In this document: positions 1 through 8,006 of the stretch, one piece after another | Layout of the letters: every line of letters begins with the position of its first letter | How positions within the stretch are numbered: the first letter of the stretch is position 1 | NCBI GenBank assembly: GCA_035605695.1 | Contig: DATNGZ010000052.1 | Coordinates: forward strand, 1 to 64,000 | From: VRUE01 sp035605695 | GTDB lineage: Bacteria; Actinomycetota; Thermoleophilia; Solirubrobacterales; 70-9 | DNA: 64,000 nucleotides | Reading direction: 5' to 3' | Notes under the pieces: generated by a model | Told to the model about the DNA's origin: nothing | Seen by the model: the letters and a program-made list of their open reading frames with translations, nothing else | The model's database searches: none | Program-made: the position numbers and the translations under genes

Positions 1-285
1 ATGCGCGAGCTGCTCGAGCGCAACGGGCTTGCGCCCGAGGCGCTGGTCAGCTGCCTGTTCACGACCACCGAGGACCTCGACGCGGAGTTTCCAGCGGTCG
101 CCGCGCGCGGGATTGGCCTCGACTCGGTGCCGCTGCTCTGCTGCCGGGAGATCCCCGTGCCCGGCTCGATGGAGCGGGTGATCCGCGTGATGATGCACTT
201 CTACGCCCCCGCGGGGAGCTCCCCGGCGCACGTCTACCTCGGTGCGACACAGAAGCTCCGCTCCGACCTCCACGCCGCCCAATAG
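1..285 (+). CDS. aroH: Chorismate mutase, AroH class (5' end outside window)
   Basis: Chorismate mutase converts chorismate to prephenate, the branch point to Phe and Tyr. The 94 visible residues match the C-terminal three quarters of the small (~120-127 aa) monofunctional AroH family: a stretch reading SCLFTTTEDLDAEFPA, a central PLLCCREIPVPGSM, then RVIRVMMHFYAP and HVYLGATQKLRSDL. The ATG at position 1 falls where the family has an internal residue, so the true start lies upstream of the window and this is a truncation by the window edge, not a pseudogene. It stops 25 bp before hisC and heads the aromatic amino acid block. Confidence 0.87.
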   Translation: MRELLERNGLAPEALVSCLFTTTEDLDAEFPAVAARGIGLDSVPLLCCREIPVPGSMERVIRVMMHFYAPAGSSPAHVYLGATQKLRSDLHAAQ

Positions 286-310
286 CGGCCGCGTCGGCGA
301 CAATGGGCCG

Positions 311-1405
311 ATGACCGTCACCTTCGCCGAGAAGCTCGCCCGCATCCCGGGCTACCAGGCCGGCGTGCCCACCGGGCAGACGCCGGAGGCGATCGCCGGC
401 GGCGGGATCGCCCAGCTAGCCTCGAACGAGTCGCCCTTCCCGCCGCACCCGAAGGTGGTCGAGGCGATCGCCGACGCCGCTGGCGCGATGAACCGCTACC
501 CGGACCCCGACGCCACCCTGTTGCGGCGCCGTATCGCCGAGCGCTACGAGACCGAGCCCGCCCGCGTCGCGGTCGGCAACGGCTCCTGCGAGATCCTGCT
601 TGCCGCAGCCGAGGCGCTCTGCGAGCCGGGCGCCGAGATCCTCTACGCCTGGCCGGCCTTCTCGATGTACCCCTACCTGCCGGCGCTGACCGGGGCGCGC
701 GAGGTCCGCGTGCCGTTGGGCGAGGGCGACGTCCACGACCTCGACGCGATGGCGGCCGAGGTGACCGCGGCGACCCAGCTCGTCCTCGTCTGCAACCCCA
801 ACAACCCGACCGGGACCCACCTTCCCGCCGCCGAGGTCGCCGCCTTCTGCGCGGATCTGCCGGCGCACGTGACCGTGATCCTCGACGAGGCCTACGTCGA
901 GTTCCAGACCCACGACGACCCGGACACAACGGTCGACCTGCTTGCCGACCTGCCCAACCTCGTCGTCCTGCGCACCTTCAGCAAGATCTTCGGCTTGGCC
1001 GGGCTGCGGGTCGGCTACGCGCTCGGCTCGCCCAAGTTCCGCGCCGCGATCGACGCGGTGCGCCAGCCCTTCAGCGTCAACGCGCTCGCCCAGGCGGCGG
1101 GGGCTGAGGCGATCCTGCACCAGGATGACGTCACCCGTCGGGTCGAGGCCACTATCGCCGAGCGCCTCCGAGTCGAGGAGGGACTGCGCGCGCTCGGCCT
1201 CTCCACCTCCGACACCCACGCCAACTTCTCCTGGATCGACCTCGGAGAGGCCGCGGAGACGGACGTGGTCGCCGGCCTGGCGGAGCGCCAGATCGCCGTT
1301 CGCCCCGGCACGCCGCTCGGCGATCCCGGTCACATCCGCGTCTCCTACGGCAGCGGCGATGAGAACGGCCGCTTCCTCGCCGGCCTCGGCGCGCTGCTCG
1401 GCTAG
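311..1405 (+). CDS. hisC: Histidinol-phosphate / aromatic aminotransferase, HisC family
   Basis: PLP-dependent fold-type I aminotransferase, 364 aa from the ATG at 311. Visible landmarks: substrate-side LASNESPFPPHP near the N-terminus, NPNNPTGTHLP in the middle, LDEAYVEF (PLP-binding Asp/Tyr), and RTFSKIFGLAGLRVGY with the Schiff-base lysine. The family transaminates histidinol phosphate, and many members also accept aromatic 2-oxo acids. Its position between aroH and aroF-tyrA suggests a role in the last step of Phe/Tyr synthesis (inference from context). An in-frame GTG at 242 would extend it into aroH; the ATG at 311 gives the normal family N-terminus. Confidence 0.9.
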   Translation: MTVTFAEKLARIPGYQAGVPTGQTPEAIAGGGIAQLASNESPFPPHPKVVEAIADAAGAMNRYPDPDATLLRRRIAERYETEPARVAVGNGSCEILLAAAEALCEPGAEILYAWPAFSMYPYLPALTGAREVRVPLGEGDVHDLDAMAAEVTAATQLVLVCNPNNPTGTHLPAAEVAAFCADLPAHVTVILDEAYVEFQTHDDPDTTVDLLADLPNLVVLRTFSKIFGLAGLRVGYALGSPKFRAAIDAVRQPFSVNALAQAAGAEAILHQDDVTRRVEATIAERLRVEEGLRALGLSTSDTHANFSWIDLGEAAETDVVAGLAERQIAVRPGTPLGDPGHIRVSYGSGDENGRFLAGLGALLG

Positions 1406-1426
1406 ATCGAATCGCGCTGGCAATGA

Positions 1427-1439
1427 CGGACCATGTCCG
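1427..1439. repeat. Short inverted repeat downstream of hisC
   Basis: A 5-bp inverted repeat (CGGAC-CAT-GTCCG) lies between the hisC stop and the direct repeats upstream of the toxin-antitoxin pair. Its arm core GGAC also occurs in the downstream repeats. It could be part of the same operator region or a weak hairpin; the sequence does not decide. Confidence 0.35.
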
Positions 1440-1450
1440 GCGCGACGTAC

Positions 1451-1502
1451 TGGACACATGGCCGCATTTATTGGATACATAAAGCAACTACAATGGACAC
1501 AT
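1451..1502 (+). promoter_or_regulatory. Three phased direct repeats upstream of MNT gene (candidate operator)
   Basis: TGGACACAT at 1451-1459, TGGATACAT at 1472-1480 and TGGACACAT at 1494-1502 are spaced 21 and 22 bp, that is two helical turns, so all three lie on one DNA face. The last copy overlaps the MNT start codon. The MNT protein begins with an apparent helix-turn-helix, so self-repression through these sites is a reasonable inference. The repeats themselves are seen directly. Confidence 0.55.
1489..1494 (+). promoter_or_regulatory. Candidate -10 box (TACAAT) for leaderless MNT/HEPN transcript
   Basis: TACAAT sits 6 nt before the ATG at 1501, which places the predicted transcription start at or next to the start codon. 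No Shine-Dalgarno sequence is visible. No good -35 hexamer is seen at 16-18 bp. The third direct repeat overlaps this box. Confidence 0.4.
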
Positions 1503-2058
1503 GACTCCGCTCGATATGCTGGCCCATGAGCTGGGCGTGAGCGGCCGCACGCTGCGCCGGGCGGTGAACGAAGGCACCCTGCGGGCGACGAGGCCCTCGC
1601 CGCGCACCCTTGAGATCCCGTTGAGCGAGCGCGCTTACGTGCGCCGCCATTGGGCCCTGCTGGCAAAGCTGCGCGCCTTCTTGCGCACCGAACGTAACGT
1701 CCGCTTCGCCATGCTCTTTGGCTCGACCGCCCGGGGTGAAGGCACCGAGAGCAGCGATGTCGACGTGATCGTCTCGCTGCGCGATCCCGATTACATCCGG
1801 AAGCTTGATCTTGGAGTGAAGCTCGAACGCGCCATAGGACGGCCAGTCGACGTCGTGCTTCTCGAGGAGGCGGAAGAAGACCCAACGTTTCTCACGATGG
1901 CGCTCGAAGACGGGCGCGCGCTTGTCGATCGCGAAAATCTGTGGCCGGAGCTGCGCCATCGCGAAGCGGGCCTGAGGCGGCTTGGACGCAGGCAAGATCT
2001 GGCGCGCCGGCGGAGAGCCCTCGCGGCTGCCGACCGGTTCCTGGCGGCGCATCGATGA
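1501..2058 (+). CDS. MNT-type nucleotidyltransferase with N-terminal HTH (antitoxin)
   Basis: A 185-aa protein. Residues ~1-45 look like a helix-turn-helix (MLAHELGVSGRTLRRAVNEG), followed by a minimal nucleotidyltransferase domain with GSTARGEGTESSDVDV at ~74-89, an exact GSX10DXD motif (G74-S75, D86, D88), and a further acidic strand RPVDVVLL. In HEPN-MNT modules the MNT partner neutralises its HEPN partner by transferring AMP to a tyrosine. The stop overlaps the next start by 4 bp (ATGA), so the two are translationally coupled. The HTH fusion is not part of the minimal MntA protein and may provide autoregulation. Base composition looks less GC-rich than the neighbouring aro genes, consistent with acquisition (inference). 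Confidence 0.78.
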   Translation: MTPLDMLAHELGVSGRTLRRAVNEGTLRATRPSPRTLEIPLSERAYVRRHWALLAKLRAFLRTERNVRFAMLFGSTARGEGTESSDVDVIVSLRDPDYIRKLDLGVKLERAIGRPVDVVLLEEAEEDPTFLTMALEDGRALVDRENLWPELRHREAGLRRLGRRQDLARRRRALAAADRFLAAHR

Positions 2059-2576
2059 CCCCTGGGGAACTGCGCAAGGTGGCCCGCCGACGCCTCGCAC
2101 GCCGGATCGATGCCCGCATCGAAGACTTTCCGCGCCAGCATATGGCTCTCGAATCGGCGATGGCTTCGTTTGGGGAGAGCTTCGACCTGCAGTCCTTCAA
2201 ACGGGCTTTCGAGACCACCGAGGACATGGACGCATACCACCGCGTTCAGACAATCGAACGAGGGGTCAGCCGGGTGCAGGGATACGTCGCCGACATGGCG
2301 ATGGACGGTGTCCGTCTCGCGGGCCTGCCCAGTGACCCCACCGGTGGCGAGGGCTTTCGCGCGACCCAAGCCTTCGAGGCGCTGCGCGACGCAATGGTGA
2401 TTGAGGCGGCGCTTTGCCGTCGCTTGATGGACGCCCAAAAGGACCGTTCGCAGATCGAGCACGAATACCCCGGTCTGCGTGCCGGCAACGTGCACAAAGC
2501 AGCGATCCTCGTCTGCGACTCCTCCCATCGGTTCTTTGCGGTTTTCCGTCGCTGGATCGAGCCATACCTCGACTAA
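2055..2576 (+). CDS. HEPN-domain protein (HepT-like toxin)
   Basis: A 173-aa, largely helical protein starting at the ATG that overlaps the MNT stop. It carries RSQIEHEY at residues 131-138, an exact RX4HXY motif (R131, H136, Y138) as found in HepT-family RNase toxins; the tyrosine is the residue AMPylated by the MNT partner in characterised pairs. The MNT-then-HEPN order with 4-bp overlap supports a toxin-antitoxin operon. It is longer than the ~120-140 aa of typical HepT, with ~60 additional N-terminal residues of unknown role. The module splits hisC from aroF, which suggests insertion into an ancestral aro cluster. Confidence 0.72.
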   Translation: MTPGELRKVARRRLARRIDARIEDFPRQHMALESAMASFGESFDLQSFKRAFETTEDMDAYHRVQTIERGVSRVQGYVADMAMDGVRLAGLPSDPTGGEGFRATQAFEALRDAMVIEAALCRRLMDAQKDRSQIEHEYPGLRAGNVHKAAILVCDSSHRFFAVFRRWIEPYLD

Positions 2577-2762
2577 CGCCACCTCACCTGCTAAAAAGTC
2601 AGGGAAGGTGAAGCGATCCACTGACATGACGAGTGCCACCCGCGCCACAGGCGCCGCGCTCCCTCCTGTCCGCTTCTCCTATTTCTGGCGATTTAGCTAG
2701 GCGTCCGGCCTCGCGGCTCCTGCCGCACCCCATAAGTACTGGCCGGGCGTCGGACTGACTCG

Positions 2763-2792
2763 CCTCGTTTCGCTGCGCGCGCTGCGACGAGG
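2763..2792. repeat. Hairpin upstream of aroF
   Basis: CCTCGT at 2763-2768 pairs with ACGAGG at 2787-2792 around a GC-rich loop. It lies in the 239-bp space between the HEPN gene and aroF, just upstream of the aroF -10 box. It could be a terminator for the toxin-antitoxin operon, although no T-run follows. Confidence 0.35.
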
Positions 2793-2802
2793 AAACCGGA
2801 AG

Positions 2803-2808
2803 TAGGCT
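2803..2808 (+). promoter_or_regulatory. Candidate -10 box (TAGGCT) for leaderless aroF
   Basis: TAGGCT followed by exactly 7 nt and then the GTG at 2816. The same TAGGCT-N7-start arrangement precedes metK. This supports GTG 2816 over the in-frame ATG at 2837. No convincing -35 is visible. Confidence 0.45.
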
Positions 2809-2815
2809 TATCAAC

Positions 2816-3915
<1,100 letters not shown>

Positions 3916-3919
<4 letters not shown>

Positions 3920-5004
3920 GGGTCGCGGTGCTCGGCGTCGGCCTGATCGGCGGCTCGATCGGGCGTGCCGCCCGCGCCCGCCTGGGGGCTGAGGTGACGG
4001 GCTTCGATCCTGATCCAGAGACGCTGGTTAGGGCGACCGCGACCGGTGCGATCGACCACGGCGCCAGCACGGTTGCCGAGGCCTGCGAGGGGGCCGAGGT
4101 GGTCTTCTGCGCGGCGCCCGTCGCCGGCCTTTTCGATCTCGCCACCGCTGCCCTCGAGGCCTGCGGTGCCGACGCCGTCGTCACCGACGTCGGCTCGACC
4201 AAGCGCGACATCGTCGCCGCGCTCGGCGCCGATGAGCGCTTCATCGGTGGCCACCCGCTTGCCGGCGCCGAGACCTCCGGGGTCGAGAACGCCCGCGAGG
4301 ACCTCTTCGAGGGCGCCCGCTGGTACCTGACGCCCAAATCCGAGCGCTCCAGCGGCCTCCTCTACGACCGCCTGCAGCGCACGGTGGCCGGGCTTGGGGC
4401 GCGGGTGCAGGCGATCGACCCCGACGCCCACGACCGCCTGATGGCAACGATCAGCCACCTCCCCCACGTCGTCGCCAACGTCCTCGTCGGCCAGGCCGCC
4501 GCCGAGCTGACCCGCGACTCCGAGCGGATGCCCGAGGTCGGTCCGAGCTTCCGCGACACCACCCGCGTCGCCGGTGCCAACCCGGCGATCTGGGGTGACA
4601 TCTTCGCCAGTAACAGCGAGGCGGTGGCGGAGGCAGTCGATGCCGTCGCCGAGCGCCTGCGCGAGGCCGCCGCGCTGATCCGCAGCGGCAAGCGCGACGC
4701 GGTCGCCGAGTGGCACGCGGAGGCCGCCGCCGACCGGCGCCGCCTGCTCGAGGCCGAACTCAGCGGCGGGCCGCTGCGCGAGCTGCGGGTCGTCGTCGCC
4801 AACCGGCCCGGCACAATCGCGGAGCTCGCCCTCGCCCTCGGTGAGGCCGGGGTCAACATCGAGGACATGGCGCTCTACCCGACGCCCGACATGACCTCGG
4901 GCGCCGTCTCGCTCTGGGTCTCCGGCGATGATCAGGCGGCGCGCGCAACCGCCCTCGTGCGCGAGCTCGGCCACACGGTCAGCGCCGTCGCCGACGGCGA
5001 GTGA
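3916..5004 (+). CDS. tyrA: Prephenate dehydrogenase with C-terminal ACT domain
   Basis: Oxidatively decarboxylates prephenate to 4-hydroxyphenylpyruvate for tyrosine. 362 aa from the ATG that overlaps the aroF stop (ATGA). The N-terminal Rossmann fold starts MRVAVLGVGLIGGSIGRA; other landmarks are TDVGSTKRDI, FIGGHPLAGAETSG (substrate His) and SHLPHVVANVL. Residues ~290-360 form an ACT-like domain (LRVVVANRPGTIAELALAL), a likely site of amino acid feedback. An upstream in-frame ATG at 3853 lies inside aroF and would add 21 non-family residues. Overlaps aroA by 4 bp. Confidence 0.9.
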
Positions 5005-6299
5005 TCATGCCGACCCGCTTCGATCCGACCGGCCCGCTGCGCGGCGCCCTGCGCCCGCCGGCCGACAAGTCGATCTCCCACCGCGCCGCTTTGATCGCGG
5101 CGATGGGCGAGGGTGAAACCACGATCGAGGGCTACCTCGACTCGGCCGACACACGCTCGACCCTGACCGCTGTGGAGGCGCTCGGCGCCGAGGTCGAGGG
5201 GGTCGGCGAGACCGAGATCGACCCGGTGATCAGCGTCCGCGGGGTCGGCCTGCGCGGCGTTGACTCGGCGGCGATCGACGTCGGCAACGCCGGAACCCTG
5301 CTGCGCCTGTTGCCCGGCTGGCTGGCGGGGCAGGCCGGCGGAAGTTGGACCGTCGACGGCGACGACTCGATCCGGCGCCGGCCGGTCGACCGCATCGCCG
5401 TCCCGCTGCGCGCGATGGGCGCCAAGCTGAGCTGCCGCGAGGACCGCCTGCCGCCGCTCGAGGTCGAGGGGGCCGAGTTGAGCGGGATCGAGCACGAGCT
5501 GCCGGTGGCGAGCGCCCAGGTCAAGTCGTGCCTGCTCTTTGCCGGGCTGCTGGCCGAGGGGACGACCTGGGTCCGGGAGCCGTCGCGCAGTCGCGATCAC
5601 ACCGAGCGGATGCTCTCCGCTGCCGGCGCCGACGTCGCCTGGCTGCGCGGCGGCGTCTCGCTGCGGCCGCCGAAGCGGCTGGCGCTCGGCGAGTTCGCGG
5701 TCCCCACCGACTTCTCCTCGGCCGCCTTCTTCATCGTCGCGGCGTTGCTCGTTCCGGGCAGCAAGATCTCGCTCGAGGGGGTCGGCACGAACCCCACCCG
5801 GACCGGGCTGCTCGGCATCCTCGAACGGATGGGCGCCGAGATCGCGGTCGAGCCGGTGGGCGAGCGCGGCGGCGAGCCGGTCGGCACGATCCGCATCCGC
5901 TCCTCGCAGCTGTGCGGCACCGAGGTCGGCGGCGCCGAGATCCCGCTGGCGATCGACGAGCTGCCGCTGGTCGCCCTCGCCGCCTGCTTCGCCGAGGGCG
6001 AGACGACGATCCGCGATGCCACCGAGCTGCGGCGCAAGGAGTCCGACCGCGTCGCCACTACCTGCGAGGCACTGAAGGCGCTCGGCGCCACGATCGAACC
6101 GCGCGAGGACGGGCTCCGGATCGAGGGCAGCGGGGGCCTGAGCGGCGGCGCGATCGACTCCCACGGCGATCACCGGATCGCGATGCTGGGAGCGATCGCC
6201 GGCCTCGCCTCGCGCGAGGGCGTCGAAGTGGAGGGCATGGATGCCGCCGCTGTCAGCTACCCGGGCTTCGAGTCCGACTTCGCCTCGCTGCTGGGATAG
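5001..6299 (+). CDS. aroA: 5-enolpyruvylshikimate-3-phosphate synthase
   Basis: Sixth step of the shikimate pathway (shikimate-3-phosphate + PEP to EPSP). 432 aa with family marks: RPPADKSISHRAALIAAM at the N-terminus, GNAGTLLRLLPGWLAG, SAQVKSCLLFAGL, the PTDFSSAAFFI linker, ELRRKESDRV and DHRIAMLGAIAGLAS. Translation can start at GTG 5001 (GTGA overlap with the tyrA stop) or at ATG 5007. In many bacteria cmk follows aroA directly; here two foreign-looking genes intervene. Confidence 0.92.
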   Translation: MIMPTRFDPTGPLRGALRPPADKSISHRAALIAAMGEGETTIEGYLDSADTRSTLTAVEALGAEVEGVGETEIDPVISVRGVGLRGVDSAAIDVGNAGTLLRLLPGWLAGQAGGSWTVDGDDSIRRRPVDRIAVPLRAMGAKLSCREDRLPPLEVEGAELSGIEHELPVASAQVKSCLLFAGLLAEGTTWVREPSRSRDHTERMLSAAGADVAWLRGGVSLRPPKRLALGEFAVPTDFSSAAFFIVAALLVPGSKISLEGVGTNPTRTGLLGILERMGAEIAVEPVGERGGEPVGTIRIRSSQLCGTEVGGAEIPLAIDELPLVALAACFAEGETTIRDATELRRKESDRVATTCEALKALGATIEPREDGLRIEGSGGLSGGAIDSHGDHRIAMLGAIAGLASREGVEVEGMDAAAVSYPGFESDFASLLG

Positions 6300-6413
6300 T
6301 CATGAGCCGGGGCGTCGGCTGCAGTCCAGGTTCTTGATCTTCAATAGCTGAGTGGTCAAGCACAGCCCGGCGCACTGTGGCACTCTTCGCCGCCTCGACA
6401 AAGGGGGATCCAA

Positions 6414-7436
6414 GTGCCGGTGCTTGCCAAAAGCGAGATCCAGAAGCGCCTTGATGAAAAGAAGATCTTCATGCCCGGAAGCTGGGAGGCGTCCGGCCTT
6501 CGCAGCGCCTCGTATGACCTGCGAGTCGCACCCGATTACCTGATCGACCCGGACGGCAAACGCTTTTGGCCTGAGAACCCGACCGGCGCGACCCACTGCC
6601 AGGTGCCGTTTTCGCTGTATCCCGGACAGGTGGCCTTCGTTTCCAGTGTTGAGCAACTGTGCATGCCCTTCGAGCTCGCCGGCAACATTGCGCAGAAGTT
6701 CAGCGTTACCCGCAGTGGCGTGCTTGTACTGGGCGGACTTTTGGTCGATCCCGGATACGGCTTGGAACTGCGGGGTGACGGACGGTGGTGGACCAGGGAA
6801 AGGGGCCAAAGACTGCATTTCCAGCTCGCGAATGTCGGCGACGAGGAGTTCAAGATCTTTCCGAGTAAAACCAGCGTCGCTGCAATCCAGTTCCTCACCC
6901 TGGATGGGTACGTAAGGACGGAAGAGGACTCGCCGGCCTCCGTTCGGGTCCCCAATTCCGATGATCTTCTCGACGCACTCTTCGTCCAGGGTGACGAAGA
7001 GCCACTGTCACCGCTTGCCTTTTTCCCCCGCATGGCGGACCTGCGGGGAGATCTCGACGGCGCTCGCGATCAGATCGAGAAGCAGAAGATCAAGCTCGAC
7101 TCGACCAAGCGCTCGACCGACCAGCTCGTCGTTTTCGGGGTCTTCCTGCTCACGATTACGCTTTTCACGGTGGCCTGCGCGGCCCTGATCGAGGCGATTG
7201 CGGACGGATCGACCGGCGAGGCCGCCGATGCGCTCGGCAACGCGGACACCAGCACTGTCCTGAACCATGAAGGCCTGATCATCGCGGTGGTCGTCGCTGC
7301 GGTGGTGATCGTCTTCGCGCTGGTCTCGACCTTCAGCGTCTTCACCGCGCTGGCCCTTTCGCGGAGGCATCAAGAGAGGAAGCGGAGCAAAAAAAGGTCA
7401 GCCGGCGTCAAGCGCCTCGAGGAGGCGTCGCGCTAG
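6414..7436 (+). CDS. Membrane-anchored dCTP deaminase/dUTPase-fold protein
   Basis: A 340-aa protein preceded by a clear RBS (AAGGGGGA at 6400-6407). Residues ~1-165 resemble the DCD/dUTPase trimeric fold: LAKSEIQKRLDEKKIF, SASYDLRV, LYPGQVAFVSS, LVDPGYGLELRG and FPSKTSVAAIQFL. A short charged helix (~208-232) follows, then two hydrophobic segments (~238-260 and ~288-313) and a basic tail, so the domain probably sits at the membrane. In dCTP deaminases the catalytic Glu follows the DPG motif; by my alignment that position is Gln137 (LHFQLAN), so deaminase activity may be lost. Its 3' end overlaps the convergent kinase gene by 39 bp. Function unknown; nucleotide binding is an inference. Confidence 0.6.
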   Translation: MPVLAKSEIQKRLDEKKIFMPGSWEASGLRSASYDLRVAPDYLIDPDGKRFWPENPTGATHCQVPFSLYPGQVAFVSSVEQLCMPFELAGNIAQKFSVTRSGVLVLGGLLVDPGYGLELRGDGRWWTRERGQRLHFQLANVGDEEFKIFPSKTSVAAIQFLTLDGYVRTEEDSPASVRVPNSDDLLDALFVQGDEEPLSPLAFFPRMADLRGDLDGARDQIEKQKIKLDSTKRSTDQLVVFGVFLLTITLFTVACAALIEAIADGSTGEAADALGNADTSTVLNHEGLIIAVVVAAVVIVFALVSTFSVFTALALSRRHQERKRSKKRSAGVKRLEEASR

Positions 7437-7976
7437 CTTGGGCGGCGGATCGGCGCTGGAATCGAGCCGAAGCGTCGTCTCGGGAAGGGCGGCAACGTCG
7501 TGCAGCTCGGCCGTTTGGACGACGACTCCAGCGGGCAAACGGTTGGTTCCCGCGGCTCGAGAGTCGAGCTCCTCTTGGCTTGTCCTGAGCTGGGTCACGG
7601 CCCAAGGGACTTCCTGGTCCTCCGCAACTTTGATCAGTCGACTCAGCTCCTCGCCGTGGAACTCCGCTATGCCGGAGGCCGGCACGTATGTGAACGTGCT
7701 CTCGAAGACGACGAGCCAGCCGTGGTCCAACAGCGCCTCGGCCTGGAGTCGCAGCAGCTCGTAGGCAAGGGGGATCTGCGCCCACAGATCGCCGGGCGGG
7801 CGGACAAGGACGGTGTGCAGAGCTTCGTCCACGCTAAGCAATGCGGCGGGCGGGGATGCCAGCCGCAGGACTTCCCGAGCGACGCTCGTCTTGCCGGTAT
7901 GCGAGGCTCCAGTGAGGACGAGAAGGCGCGGGCCGGCCACCTCGATTGCCTCAGCCCGATCATTGATTGACGTCAC
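7398..7976 (-). CDS. Small P-loop kinase / ATPase (AAA_33-like)
   Basis: A 192-aa protein starting at GTG 7976. It has a Walker A motif GASHTGKTS at residues ~23-31, LLSVDEAL downstream, and a hydrophobic WLVVFESTF strand that could supply a Walker B-type acid, in the manner of small zeta-toxin/shikimate-kinase-like P-loop enzymes. It runs against the deaminase-like gene (39-bp convergent overlap) and diverges from the NTase-Cmk gene with only 30 bp between start codons, so the promoters of this pair must overlap. Substrate unknown. It could be a nucleotide, sugar or antibiotic kinase; nothing in the sequence decides. Confidence 0.55.
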   Translation of the reverse strand: MTSINDRAEAIEVAGPRLLVLTGASHTGKTSVAREVLRLASPPAALLSVDEALHTVLVRPPGDLWAQIPLAYELLRLQAEALLDHGWLVVFESTFTYVPASGIAEFHGEELSRLIKVAEDQEVPWAVTQLRTSQEELDSRAAGTNRLPAGVVVQTAELHDVAALPETTLRLDSSADPPPKLARRLLEALDAG

Positions 7977-8006
7977 AGTGCAGCCAAACTACAGACCGCT
8001 CATCCC

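Noticed and set aside
416..1885. 489-codon minus-strand frame over hisC and the MNT gene
   Set aside because: It spans two well-supported + strand genes, lacks an RBS and has the biased composition of an antisense frame.
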